Source: Acidaminococcus timonensis (GTDB taxonomy: Bacteria > Bacillota > Negativicutes > Acidaminococcales > Acidaminococcaceae). Taken from it: a stretch of DNA of 64,000 nucleotides. The notes beneath the pieces were generated by a model. The model was given only the letters and a program-made list of their open reading frames with translations, searched no databases and was not told the origin of the DNA. The position numbers and the translations under genes are program-made. The stretch's first letter is position 1; every line of letters begins with the position of its first letter. The stretch covers positions 1,332,502-1,396,501 of the forward strand of contig NZ_FNWH01000006.1 in the NCBI RefSeq assembly GCF_900106585.1, written 5' to 3'. Below, piece after piece: positions 51,871-64,000 of this stretch.

Positions 51871-51904
51871 AAAAAAGCAACCTGATGCCGGGGCATCAGG
51901 TTGC
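51871..51904 (-). terminator. Terminator of hup
   Basis: GCAACCTGATGCC pairs perfectly with GGCATCAGGTTGC and is followed by six T on the minus strand. Confidence 0.9.
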
Positions 51905-51916
51905 GGAGTCTGCCTC

Positions 51917-52192
51917 TTATTTGTTGACGGCATCCTTGAAAGCCTTGCCAGCTTTGAAAGCAGGAACATTGGCTTCTGCGATTTTAATGGTTTCGCCAGT
52001 GCGAGGATTCTTCCCGTTGCGGGCGTTGCGTACACGAGCTTCAAACGTGCCGAAGCCGATCAGCTGTACTTTATCTTTGTTGGCAACCGCTTCTTTTACC
52101 GTATCGATGAAGGCGTTGACAGCTTTTTCAGCATCTTTTTTGGGCAGTGCGGTTTTAGACGCAACTTCAGAGATCAATTCACTTTTGTTCAT
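51917..52192 (-). CDS. hup: HU-family DNA-binding protein
   Basis: 91 residues: MNKSELISEVASKTALPKKD, GFGTFEARVRNARNGKNPRTGE (the DNA-gripping arm) and VPAFKAGKAFKDAVN. It bends and compacts DNA as a dimer. TAGGAGGA precedes the ATG by about 8 bases. It has its own terminator. Confidence 0.97.
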   Translation of the reverse strand: MNKSELISEVASKTALPKKDAEKAVNAFIDTVKEAVANKDKVQLIGFGTFEARVRNARNGKNPRTGETIKIAEANVPAFKAGKAFKDAVNK

Positions 52193-52332
52193 AAGAAAAT
52201 CCTCCTAAATAGGTATTGCGCCTACGTTGTGGCGCCTGACTATGGTCATATTAGCACAAACACTGGAAAATTGCACGCCTTTTTTGGGAAAATCTTGAAA
52301 AACCCGCATGGGAACAGGGTTTCAGGGGATTG

Positions 52333-53148
52333 TCAAGGGCGTTTCGAGACTTTTTTGGCCTGCTGCCAGCGATTTTCCAGCTCTTCCAGGGAAAGTTCCT
52401 TCCAATCCTTTCCTTCGGCCTTCACCTGGGCTTCCAGGGCTTCGAACCGTTTCTGGAACTTATTGTTGGCCCGGTTCAGGGTGGTTTCCGGTTCCAGGTC
52501 CAGTTTGCGGGTGTACACGGCCAGGGCGAAGAACAGATCGCCCAGTTCCTCCTCTGTGGCATCTCTGTCAGAGGCTGCAACTGCCTGCTGGAGCTCTTTT
52601 TCCTCTTCCTGCACCTTCTTCCAGGCAGAGGCTGCATCCGGCCAGTCAAAACCGGTTTTCGCGGCCCTGGCACAGAGCTTGTACGCCCGCATGAGCGCCG
52701 GCAGCCCTTTGGCGATGCCATCCAGGGCATGGGTCCGTTCGGTCTTTTCCTGGGCCTTCAGGGTCTCCCAGTTCTCCATGACCTCACCGGCGCCGCTGAC
52801 CCGGGTATGGCCGAATACATGGGGGTGCCGGTGGACCAGTTTCTTCACCACGTCGTCGATCACGTCCTGCATGGTAAACAGGCCCTCTTCCTCGGCCAGG
52901 CGGGCATGGAACACCACCTGGAGGAGCACATCCCCCATTTCTTCCCGCATGCCGGCCACATTGTCATCGTCGATGGCTTCCAGCATTTCGTATACTTCTT
53001 CCACCAGCTCCCGGCGCATGGTGGCATGGGTCTGCACACGGTCCCAGGGACAGCCCCCGGGTTCCCGCAGCACCCGCACCAGTTCGATGAGCGGCCGAAG
53101 GTCCAGCACCCCTTTTTCGTGGATGCCTTTTTCATGGAGTGTTTTCAT
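52333..53148 (-). CDS. mazG: Nucleoside triphosphate pyrophosphohydrolase MazG
   Basis: It hydrolyses NTPs to NMPs, a house-cleaning role. 271 residues from the ATG at 53148, which overlaps the flippase stop by 4 bases (ATGA). There are two MazG domains: CPWDRVQTHATMRRELVEEVYEMLEAI with EEMGDVLLQVVFHARL (ExxE...EExD metal site), and a second with EEELGDLFFALAVYTRKL. This is the full two-domain form. Confidence 0.94.
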   Translation of the reverse strand: MKTLHEKGIHEKGVLDLRPLIELVRVLREPGGCPWDRVQTHATMRRELVEEVYEMLEAIDDDNVAGMREEMGDVLLQVVFHARLAEEEGLFTMQDVIDDVVKKLVHRHPHVFGHTRVSGAGEVMENWETLKAQEKTERTHALDGIAKGLPALMRAYKLCARAAKTGFDWPDAASAWKKVQEEEKELQQAVAASDRDATEEELGDLFFALAVYTRKLDLEPETTLNRANNKFQKRFEALEAQVKAEGKDWKELSLEELENRWQQAKKVSKRP

Positions 53149-54695
53149 GGTTGTTCTCTCCTCTTGAAATCTGAAATCCGCAGCTCCCGGGTCAATACCA
53201 GCATCAGGCCGTAGACCCCAGCCCCCAGCATCACTTCCGCCATGAGCCACAGGATCCTGTTGGAAAGCACCCCGCTGAGCATCGGACCCAGCGCGTACAC
53301 TGCTCCGCCCATGACCACAGCCGAAACTGTGATACGGACCAGGTCCTTCCAGGGCAGGGTCAGCCGGTCGGTGTAGTAGAGAAAACCCAGGTTGGCCAGC
53401 CCGGCGGCTGCCAGGTTGGCATCCGTAGCCCAGGCGGCGCCCCGGATGTTATAAGCCGGTATGGCCGTCAGGGTCCACAGCAGTCCCACCTTTACGATCA
53501 GGCTCAACAGCATGTTGCACATGGGTACCCGGGTATGGCCCAGCCCCTGGAGCAGGGCCGTGGACACCTGGTGGAGCCCCAGGAACAGGATGGCCGGGGC
53601 CAGGGCCGTAATGGCCGGCCCGGCGAACCGGGTCCCGTACAATACCTGGGAAATGGGCGTGCCCAGCAGGTACACTCCCACCGCCGCCGGTACGTTCAGC
53701 AGCAGGAAGAACCGGAAAGCCCGTTTCGTCTTGTTCTCCAGCAGGTCCCTCCGGCCTTTGGCTTTGGCTTCCGCCACGGCGGGCACCACAGAGGCCGCCA
53801 GGGAATTGGTGGGGATTGTCCCCATGTTCACCAGAGGCATGGCCATCCCGGAAAGGTAGCCCAGCCCCCGTGTGGAGGCTGCCACCGTAAATCCGGCGGC
53901 CAGCAGCCGGTCCGGTACCAGGATCATCTCGATGCCGCTGACCACGGGCACCATCAGATTGGCGCAGGTCACCGGCAGTGCCAGGGAAATCAGCTGCCAG
54001 GCCGTGGAACCCAGGGACAGCTCTTCCGAAGGTCCCGGGCACAGCTCCTCCTGCCGCCAGCGCTGCTGCTGCCGGTAATAGAACCACAGCAGGATCCCCA
54101 GGCTGGCCACGGCACCGGGGACAGCCCCGAAAGCTGCTCCGGCCGCTCCCATGGCCAGTCCCTGAGGCAGCAGCAGCCAGGCCAGGACCACCATGGAAAC
54201 CACCCGGGTGAACTGTTCCAGGATCTGGGAAACAGCCGTGGGCGTCATTTCCTGGAACCCCTGGAAATACCCCCGGAAGCAGGCCACCGGAATGGACAGG
54301 CCGATGGCGGGCACCAGGGCCAGCATGGCCATCCTGGCCCGCCCGTCCTTGACGATACCTCCGTCGATCAGCCAGGGAACCAGCACCCAGGCCAGGGCCG
54401 CAAAGGCCACTCCGGCCAGGGCCATGAGCCCGGTGGAAATCCCCAGGATGCGCCGGGCCCCTTTCCGGTCATTCACTGCCGCCCGGCGGGAAATCAGGAT
54501 GGACATGGCCGCCGGGACCCCGGCGGAGGACAGGGCTACCAGAAGCAGGTACAGGGGATAGGCGATCTGGTACAACCCGATGCCCTCCCCGCCCAACAGC
54601 CGGGAAAGCAGGATCCGATTCACGGACCCCAGGATTTTCACCAGCAGCCCGGCAGCCGTCAGGATCAGTGTCCCTTTCATAAAGCGGTCAGCCAT
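53145..54695 (-). CDS. MOP-superfamily lipid flippase (SpoVB/MurJ type)
   Basis: 516 residues with about 14 membrane spans: GTLILTAAGLLVKILGSVNRILLSRLLGGEGIGLYQ at the start, ISTGLMALAGVAFAALAW, and LGHTRVPMCNMLLSLIVKVG. The N terminus is that of the SpoVB/YabM polysaccharide export subgroup. In a non-sporulating organism a role in moving lipid II or another lipid-linked sugar is more likely. Coupled to mazG by a 4-base overlap. Confidence 0.88.
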   Translation of the reverse strand: MADRFMKGTLILTAAGLLVKILGSVNRILLSRLLGGEGIGLYQIAYPLYLLLVALSSAGVPAAMSILISRRAAVNDRKGARRILGISTGLMALAGVAFAALAWVLVPWLIDGGIVKDGRARMAMLALVPAIGLSIPVACFRGYFQGFQEMTPTAVSQILEQFTRVVSMVVLAWLLLPQGLAMGAAGAAFGAVPGAVASLGILLWFYYRQQQRWRQEELCPGPSEELSLGSTAWQLISLALPVTCANLMVPVVSGIEMILVPDRLLAAGFTVAASTRGLGYLSGMAMPLVNMGTIPTNSLAASVVPAVAEAKAKGRRDLLENKTKRAFRFFLLLNVPAAVGVYLLGTPISQVLYGTRFAGPAITALAPAILFLGLHQVSTALLQGLGHTRVPMCNMLLSLIVKVGLLWTLTAIPAYNIRGAAWATDANLAAAGLANLGFLYYTDRLTLPWKDLVRITVSAVVMGGAVYALGPMLSGVLSNRILWLMAEVMLGAGVYGLMLVLTRELRISDFKRREQP

Positions 54696-54698
54696 GTT

Positions 54699-54798
54699 TC
54701 TCTCCTCTCAGCGGGCCGGCCCGAAGCAGCCCCTCCAGTTTTTATAGCAGTCACTAGCCACTAATCACTAATCACTAATCACACACACGCTCCCCGGA
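54699..54798. repeat. Gap between mfd and the flippase gene with short tandem repeats
   Basis: ACTAATC is repeated three times within CACTAGCCACTAATCACTAA and the bases that follow (54755-54782). It belongs to the dispersed TAGTGATTAG-type tracts in this window. Confidence 0.6.
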
Positions 54799-57700
54799 TT
54801 ATACCATACGGGAAACGTTCTTTTCCAGCCATTGCAGGGGTTCTTCCTTCAAGCCCCGGGTTTTCAGGATGAACTGGGGCTGGGGTCCCATCTTCAGCGT
54901 GGCACGGGGCACGTATTCCCGGATCAGTGCCTGGAGCACATCCGGATTGGCCTTGCTGTGGGGGTCGAACGTAATCCGGATTTCACCGGGCCGCACAGCG
55001 ATGCCGGTGATCTTCAGTTTCCGGCACAGATCCCGCAGCGCCGCCACCCGCCACAGGTTCACCACCTGCTGGGGCGGATTGCCGAACCGGTCGATGATTT
55101 CATCCATCAGGTCGTTCCGGTCTTCATATTTCATATCTCCGAAGCGATGGTACAGTTCCAGCTTGTACCGGGGATTGTCGATGTACCCATCGGGGATGTA
55201 GGCATCCAGCTTCATTTCGATCACCGGATCCGGTGCCACCGGTTCGTCGGGGTTGCCTCCGTTCTGCAGGGTGTTGATGGTCTTTTCCAGCAGCCGGCAG
55301 TACAGGTCGAAGCCTACACCGGCGATCTGACCGTGCTGTTCGGCGCCCAGCAGGTTGCCGGCACCCCGGATCTCCAGATCCCGCATGGCAATCTTGAATC
55401 CGGCACCCAGTTCCGTGAAATCACGGATGGCCTGCAGCCGTTTCTGGGCCACTTCACTGAGCACCCTATCCTTCTTGTACAGGAAATAGGCATAGGCCAG
55501 CCGGGAGGAACGGCCCACCCGGCCCCGCATCTGGTACAGCTGGGACAGCCCGAAGTTCTCGGCTCCATCGATGATGATGGTGTTGGCCAGGGGTACATCC
55601 AACCCGTTTTCGATGATGGTGGTGCACAGGAGCACATCGAAGTCTCCATGATAGAAGCCTAGCATCACATCTTCCAGCTCGTCCTCGGTCATCCGCCCGT
55701 GAGCGATGCCGATGGTGATGCCCGGCACCAGTTCCCGCAGATGGGCGGCGATCCGGGAAAGGCCTTCGATGCGGTTGTGGACGTAGTAGATCCGTCCGCC
55801 CCGGCGGATTTCCCGCTCCAGAGCCTCCCGCACCATGCCATCATCGTATTCGGCCACATAGGTCTCCACCGGCAGCCGGTCCTCCGGAGGGGATTCGATG
55901 ATACTCATATCCCGGCCTTTCACCAGGGCCAGATGCAGCGTCCGGGGAATGGGCGTGGCCGACAGGGTCAGCACATCGATCCCTGCACTGCGCTGCTTGA
56001 TTTTTTCCTTCTGGGCCACCCCGAAGCGCTGCTCCTCGTCGATGATCAGCAGCCCCAGATCGTGGAACTCCACATCCGGATTCAGGATCCGGTGGGTGCC
56101 GATGAGCACATCGATCTTGCCCTCAGCCAGCCGGTCCATGATTTCTTTTTGCTGTTTGGGCGTGCGGAACCGGCTGAGCATCTCCACCCGCACCCCGAAA
56201 GAGCCCATGCGCTGGCTGAAGGTAAGCAAATGCTGCTGAGCCAGCACCGTGGTGGGCGCCAGTACGGCCACCTGCTTGCCGTCCATGACCGCCTTGAAGG
56301 CCGCCCGGATGGCCACTTCTGTTTTTCCGTAGCCCACGTCCCCGCACAGCAGCCGTTCCATGGGGACGGGCTTTTCCATATCTGCCTTGATTTCGGCAAT
56401 GGCCTTCAGCTGGTCCGGGGTCTCTTCAAAGGGGAAACTGGCCTCAAATTCCTTCTGCCAGTGGGTATCCGGCGCAAAGGCATGGCCCGGCGTGATCTTC
56501 CGCTGGGCATACAGCCGCAGCAGTTCCGTGGCCAGGATGGTGATGGCCTTCTGGGCCTTCTTCGTGGCCTTCTGCCAGTCCTTGCGGCCCATGTTGGACA
56601 GCTTGGGCGGTGTGCCCTCATTGCCCACGTATTTGTGGAGCAGGCCCACCTGTTCCACGGGCACATGGAGCTTGTCCCCCTTGGCATACTGCAGCTGCAG
56701 ATAATCCCGATGGACCCCGTCGATTTCAATGGTCTCCACGCCCATATACCGGCCGATGCCCTGGACGTCGTGGACCACGTAATCTCCCACTTTGATGTCA
56801 GAGAAATAGTTCAGAGCCGGTCCTTTGCCCTTCTGTTTGGCCAGCCGGCGTTTTTTCTGCATCCCGAAGATATCGCTTTCGGTGATCAGGAGCCAGGACT
56901 GGTCCCAGAAATAGAACCCGTTGGTCAAGCTGCCCGTGAACACCACGCCACCCTTTTCCGGCAGCAGGGGCGGCTGATTCCGGTAGACCATGTCCAGACC
57001 GTTCCCCTTCAGGCTCTCCGCCAGGCCGGCCGCCTTATCCGCCGTCCCCATCATGATCAGAGGATGGACGCCCTTGTCCAGCCAGCCCTTCAGGTCCTTC
57101 TGGAGCAGGTCCGTGTTCTTGTTGTAGGGAGCCATGGCCCGCACCTGGACGTGGAGCTTGGGCGCCTCCGGAAAATGGGGATGGCCCAGATCGCTGACCA
57201 GGAGGCTGTGGGTCTTTCCGGTCTGCTGGATCATGGTTTCCGGTTCCAGCAGCTGGTCGGCGAATTCCCGGTTGTCCCCGTAGCTTTTTTTACATTCTTC
57301 AAAGAAGCCAGCCGGCTCATCGATGATCACCAGCTGTTCCGGAGAAAAGTACTGGAACAGGGAGGCATTAGCTTCCTGGTTCTCCACCGCCAGGGGCATG
57401 ATAGCCACTTGCTTCAGGGTCCCGGTACTGCGCTGGGTATCCAGGTCGAACCGTTTCACCACGTCGATGGTGTTGTCGAACCATTCAATCCGCACCGGAT
57501 CCTTGCCGTTGATGGGGAATACATCCAGGATGTCCCCCCGTACGGCCAGCTGCCCCAGGGTATCCACCTGCTCCGTCCGTTCATAACCGGCCTTCACCAG
57601 TTTTTCCACCACTAGGGTCTGTTCGATTTCCTGATCTGGAGCCAGTTTGATGTTCTCCCGTACCAGGCTGTCAGGCTGGGGCAGCTTCTGGATGGCTGCC

Positions 57701-58077
57701 TCTGCCGTGACAAAAATGATCCCCGGTTCTTTTCTATAGATCATCTCCAGGGCGGCCGCCCGTTCCGCCAGCACCTGTTCGTTGCGGGTATCCACCTGAC
57801 CGTGGATCAGGCTGGCCGGGTACAGTTCCCGCATGGCCAGATCCGGATAGAAATAGGCCAGTTCCCGGCGGAGGCCCCGGATGGCTTCCCGGTTCACCGT
57901 CAGGAAAATCAGAGGCGGAGCCGCCTTCGTCATTTCCTGCAGAGCACACAAAAAGCCGGCTTTCACCGATGCGGTAAGGCCGGTCAGATTCACAGGTCCT
58001 GTTGCTTTCTTCCACAGCTCCCCTGCTTCCTGTACATTTTTTTCCTGGAGCAGTAATTTCGTCAGTTCATTTGCCAT
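54799..58077 (-). CDS. mfd: Transcription-repair coupling factor
   Basis: It removes RNA polymerase stalled at DNA damage and recruits UvrA. 1092 residues: UvrB-like N-terminal domains, an RNA-polymerase interacting domain (VGDYVVHDVQGIGRYMGVETIEIDG), helicase motifs (GDVGYGKTEVAIRAAF Walker A, LLIIDEEQRFGVAQKEKIK, TLSATPIPRTLHLAL, QMRGRVGRSSRLAYAYFLY) and the C-terminal TRCF domain. Slightly shorter than E. coli Mfd. It precedes the flippase gene in the same direction. Confidence 0.97.
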   Translation of the reverse strand: MANELTKLLLQEKNVQEAGELWKKATGPVNLTGLTASVKAGFLCALQEMTKAAPPLIFLTVNREAIRGLRRELAYFYPDLAMRELYPASLIHGQVDTRNEQVLAERAAALEMIYRKEPGIIFVTAEAAIQKLPQPDSLVRENIKLAPDQEIEQTLVVEKLVKAGYERTEQVDTLGQLAVRGDILDVFPINGKDPVRIEWFDNTIDVVKRFDLDTQRSTGTLKQVAIMPLAVENQEANASLFQYFSPEQLVIIDEPAGFFEECKKSYGDNREFADQLLEPETMIQQTGKTHSLLVSDLGHPHFPEAPKLHVQVRAMAPYNKNTDLLQKDLKGWLDKGVHPLIMMGTADKAAGLAESLKGNGLDMVYRNQPPLLPEKGGVVFTGSLTNGFYFWDQSWLLITESDIFGMQKKRRLAKQKGKGPALNYFSDIKVGDYVVHDVQGIGRYMGVETIEIDGVHRDYLQLQYAKGDKLHVPVEQVGLLHKYVGNEGTPPKLSNMGRKDWQKATKKAQKAITILATELLRLYAQRKITPGHAFAPDTHWQKEFEASFPFEETPDQLKAIAEIKADMEKPVPMERLLCGDVGYGKTEVAIRAAFKAVMDGKQVAVLAPTTVLAQQHLLTFSQRMGSFGVRVEMLSRFRTPKQQKEIMDRLAEGKIDVLIGTHRILNPDVEFHDLGLLIIDEEQRFGVAQKEKIKQRSAGIDVLTLSATPIPRTLHLALVKGRDMSIIESPPEDRLPVETYVAEYDDGMVREALEREIRRGGRIYYVHNRIEGLSRIAAHLRELVPGITIGIAHGRMTEDELEDVMLGFYHGDFDVLLCTTIIENGLDVPLANTIIIDGAENFGLSQLYQMRGRVGRSSRLAYAYFLYKKDRVLSEVAQKRLQAIRDFTELGAGFKIAMRDLEIRGAGNLLGAEQHGQIAGVGFDLYCRLLEKTINTLQNGGNPDEPVAPDPVIEMKLDAYIPDGYIDNPRYKLELYHRFGDMKYEDRNDLMDEIIDRFGNPPQQVVNLWRVAALRDLCRKLKITGIAVRPGEIRITFDPHSKANPDVLQALIREYVPRATLKMGPQPQFILKTRGLKEEPLQWLEKNVSRMV

Positions 58078-58103
58078 AGGATTCTCTCTTTACCAGCAAC
58101 AAG

Positions 58104-58136
58104 CAAAACCGAAAGCCGTGATACCGGCTTTCGGTT
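58104..58136 (-). terminator. Terminator of glpX
   Basis: AACCGAAAGCCG pairs perfectly with CGGCTTTCGGTT and is followed by TTGC on the minus strand. Confidence 0.75.
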
Positions 58137-58163
58137 GTTTTGCTGCTATTCCGTTCTGATTTC

Positions 58164-59126
58164 TTACAGTTTGACGTTGATGTCGTCCCGATTAAAGGTA
58201 TGTACGGCATCCACGAACCGGACAGTGCCGGTGGCATACCGCATGGAAATGGTATCCGTCCGGGCACCATTGCCGAAGTAGTTGACACCCCGCAGGTTGT
58301 CACAGTTGGTGATGGCCGTTGCCGTGAACATGGCATCATCGCCCTTGACCAGATCGTCGATGGTCAGGATTTTCTTCGTATCTTCGATCCCCATCTTGCG
58401 GCACCGTTCCACCTGGTCCTCGTTTTCCGGAACCAGACGGGCCTGCATATCGCCACCCAGGCATTTCAGCCCGCAAGCAGCCAGTACGCCTTCCGGAGCG
58501 CCGCCCCGGCCGATGTACATATGCACGCCAGACCCTTCCAGGCCGGTTTCGATGATGGGATTCACATCGCCGTCGCTGATCAGACGGATCCGGGCACCTG
58601 CTGCACGGACTTCTTCAATGATCTTGCGGTGACGGGGACGATCCAGGGCAACCACCACCAGGTCGTTGACATTCCGGTGCATGGCCTTGGCAACCCGTTC
58701 CAGGTTCACAGCCACAGGATCGTCGATGTTGATGCAGCCTTTGGCACGGGGACCCACAGCGATCTTATCCATGTACATATCGGGAGCATGGAGCAGGCAG
58801 CCTTTCGGAGCAATGGCGATGACGGCAATGGCGCCGTTCTGGCCTTTGGCCACCAGGTTCGTGCCTTCTACAGGGTCCACAGCGATATCCACTTCCGGAC
58901 CGCCGGCCCCTACATGTTCACCGATATACAGCATCGGGGCTTCATCCATTTCCCCTTCGCCGATGACAACCGTACCACTGATGTTCACGGTGTCGAACAT
59001 TTTCCGCATGGCGTCTACAGCCAGCTGGTCAATGCCGTTCTTGTCCCCCAGGCCAACGCCACGACCACTGGCAATGGCGGCAGCTTCCGTTACGCGGACA
59101 AATTCCATGGATAATTCTCTATTCAT
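58164..59126 (-). CDS. glpX: Fructose-1,6-bisphosphatase, class II
   Basis: It dephosphorylates fructose 1,6-bisphosphate in gluconeogenesis. 320 residues: NRELSMEFVRVTEAAAIASG, VVIGEGEMDEAPMLYIGE, DIAVDPVEGTNLVAKGQNGA with the metal-binding acids, and the C-terminal GTVRFVDAVHTF. GGGAGG precedes the ATG. It lies about 70 bases downstream of pyrG. Confidence 0.96.
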   Translation of the reverse strand: MNRELSMEFVRVTEAAAIASGRGVGLGDKNGIDQLAVDAMRKMFDTVNISGTVVIGEGEMDEAPMLYIGEHVGAGGPEVDIAVDPVEGTNLVAKGQNGAIAVIAIAPKGCLLHAPDMYMDKIAVGPRAKGCINIDDPVAVNLERVAKAMHRNVNDLVVVALDRPRHRKIIEEVRAAGARIRLISDGDVNPIIETGLEGSGVHMYIGRGGAPEGVLAACGLKCLGGDMQARLVPENEDQVERCRKMGIEDTKKILTIDDLVKGDDAMFTATAITNCDNLRGVNYFGNGARTDTISMRYATGTVRFVDAVHTFNRDDINVKL

Positions 59127-59194
59127 TCACTACGCCTCCCATTAGTTCGGCAATTTTCATTGCCCTTTCATTGTACCTGCTATTCGTCCAGAAA

Positions 59195-62498
<3,304 letters not shown>

Positions 62499-62911
62499 GT
62501 CCACTGATTTTTTCCTCCTCGATCTCAATTCGCAAACAAATCCTTCCACTGGGCTGATTGTCCATTTCCAAATCGTAGGACAGCCCCACCTTCCAGCTGT
62601 GTTCCTGCCGGTCAATGGCCAGGCTGCGGGTGAACACCGTCATGGGCACAGTAAAATACGGGGTCCTGTATTGAAACGTACTGTTCCGGCCCCGTTCGTA
62701 CTGCTGCCGATGTTCATAACGGCCGTGCCGGATTACCGTCAGAGAATCCTCCGTCCATTTCAGGGTGGTACGGGTCCCCTCCATGCCGGTGACTTTGGTT
62801 TCTTCATACCGGACATAGGTGGTCCCATTCTTTTCCGTCAGCTGCCCGAAGGCCACCAGTGTAATGGGCTTCGTATCTCCCAGCCCCTGGCTTTCACTAT
62901 GGATGGTAATC

Positions 62912-63001
62912 TTAACTGGTGTCATGGCGTCTCCACAATAAGTAGAGGGTTGCCCCTGTGCAAGCCAGCACCATCAGCGCGGCGAAGGAGCAAGCCCTCA
63001 T
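62912..63001 (-). CDS. Possible 29-residue membrane peptide upstream of the DUF1934 gene
   Basis: Frame ATG 63001 to TAA 62912 encodes one hydrophobic span with basic ends (MRACSFAALMVLACTG, then ATLYLLWRRHDTS) and overlaps the DUF1934 start by 14 bases. There is no clear ribosome site, so it may be chance. Confidence 0.2.
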   Translation of the reverse strand: MRACSFAALMVLACTGATLYLLWRRHDTS

Positions 63002-63129
63002 TCGGATTTCGTTATGGTTGTTTTGTGCAGCAAAAAATGTAGTATCCTTGCCTTATTCTTGTTTATTTTATATTAATCCTCTCCAAAAGGCAAGAGGAAG
63101 CTCCGGGAAAGATGGAATTCTTTCCTTTG

Positions 63130-63159
63130 TTGCCACAATGATGGGTTCTATTATATAAT
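63130..63159 (+). promoter_or_regulatory. Promoter of the putP-like gene
   Basis: TTGCCA (63130-63135), an 18-base spacer, then TATAAT (63154-63159), 37 bases before the ATG. Confidence 0.65.
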
Positions 63160-63195
63160 GAAGGTTATTACGATATATGAAAGGAAGTGTGTCTA

Positions 63196-64000
63196 TGCAC
63201 ATCGCATTGAGCACGGTGATCGCCCTGGTCCTGTATTTTTCGGTCCTGATCGGGATCGGACTGATCACGTATAAAAAGGATGAGGACATGGAAGGCTACG
63301 CCCTAGGGGGACGGGCCCTGGGGCCCTGGGTCACTTCCATGAGTGCCGAAGCCTCGGACATGAGCGGCTGGATGCTCATGGGGCTGCCGGGCTATGCCTA
63401 CATGGCCGGCATCAGCGCCTTCTGGATTGCTCTAGGGCTGATCCTGGGCACCTGGGTGAACTGGGTGGTGATCGCCAAACGGCTGCGGATCTTCACCCGG
63501 GTCATGGGCAATGCCATCACCCTGCCGGAATACTTCGACAACCGGTTCTACGACAAACACAAAAAGCTGCGGATTGCTTCTGCCTTTTTCATTTTCATCT
63601 TTTTCCTGATCTACACCTCCTCCAGCTTTGTAGCCGGTGGCAAGCTGTTCAATACGGCTTTCGGGCTGGATTACCGGTATTCCCTGTTCCTGACGGCGGG
63701 CATCGTGGTGTTCTACACCCTGATGGGCGGTTTTGCAGCCGTATGCTGGACGGACCTGTTCCAGGGCTTTTTGATGTTCTTCTCCATCCTGGTGGTGCCC
63801 ATCACGGCCATGTACACCATCGGCGGGGTGGATGCCACCATGGAACGGCTGAATTCCATCAGCCCCAACTATTTCAACCTGTTCCAGGGCGCTGATGGCA
63901 GCATGCTGAGCCTGACCGCCATCATTTCCCTGCTGGCCTGGGGGCTGGGATATTTCGGCCAGCCCCATATCCTGGTGCGTTTCATGGCCATCCGGGATCC
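63196..64000 (+). CDS. Sodium:solute symporter (PutP-like), 3'-truncated by window end
   Basis: The frame opens at ATG 63196 (AAAGGAAG 7 bases upstream) and stays open to the window end, 268 codons. It reads as a sodium:proline symporter type: MEGYALGGRALGPWVTSMSA, EASDMSGWMLMGLPGYAYMA, TLPEYFDNRFYDKHKKLR, and LLAWGLGYFGQPHILVRFMA, which is the SSF signature region. Six or seven membrane spans are included. It belongs to the SSS family; proline is the likely but unproven substrate. Confidence 0.92.

Overview
The window comes from a GC-rich, Gram-negative-enveloped Firmicute. I infer the class Negativicutes, most likely Acidaminococcus or a close relative; this rests on gene content and was not checked by any search. 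An outer-membrane autotransporter sits beside gene orders typical of Firmicutes: prfA-prmC-ywlC, rpiB-TIGR01440-glyA-upp, and mfd-flippase-mazG-hup-divIC. No sporulation or flagellar genes are seen. Amino-acid genes are prominent (arginine synthesis, serine uptake and deamination, several Na+-coupled transporters), which fits an amino-acid-fermenting anaerobe.

Layout. 1-7.5 kb is an accessory zone: a small unknown gene, a VanZ-like gene, a decayed stretch, a broken IS21-type transposase, an autotransporter, an intact IS3/IS150-type element, and two gene remnants flanking it (one the start of a CpsB-type phosphatase). 7.5-13.5 kb is the arginine operon argB-argD-argF-argG-argH (minus strand), behind a clear promoter and a possible leader ORF. 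13.6-14.4 kb is a gene-free block of tandem and palindromic repeats. 14.4-24.8 kb holds a GT51 transglycosylase, pgi, a WYL regulator, three tRNA-Leu genes, a lytic transglycosylase, the run polA-mutM-coaE, and an aminotransferase. 24.8-30.6 kb has an alanine-type symporter, an NhaC-type antiporter, four universal stress protein genes in a row and a small membrane protein. 30.6-35 kb holds a two-gene zinc-ribbon locus encoding an 1137-residue mosaic protein that I cannot assign to a known system; it is the best novelty candidate here. 35-39.2 kb has a SLC13-type transporter behind a chorismate mutase-ACT gene, a radical SAM gene, and a FliB-like cysteine-cluster gene. 39.2-47 kb is housekeeping. 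47-51.1 kb looks like a serine module: LysR regulator, DAACS symporter, sdaAB, sdaAA. 51.5-63 kb carries divIC-like, hup, mazG, a flippase, mfd, glpX, pyrG, argS and a DUF1934 gene. The window ends inside a putP-like symporter gene.

Most operons end in a clear intrinsic terminator, and several terminators sit beside short dispersed repeats (a REP-like palindrome and tracts of TAGTGATTAG type). Several promoters with near-consensus boxes are readable: arg operon, tRNA operon, rpmE, pgi, sdaAB and putP. No CRISPR array, rRNA or confident riboswitch was seen.
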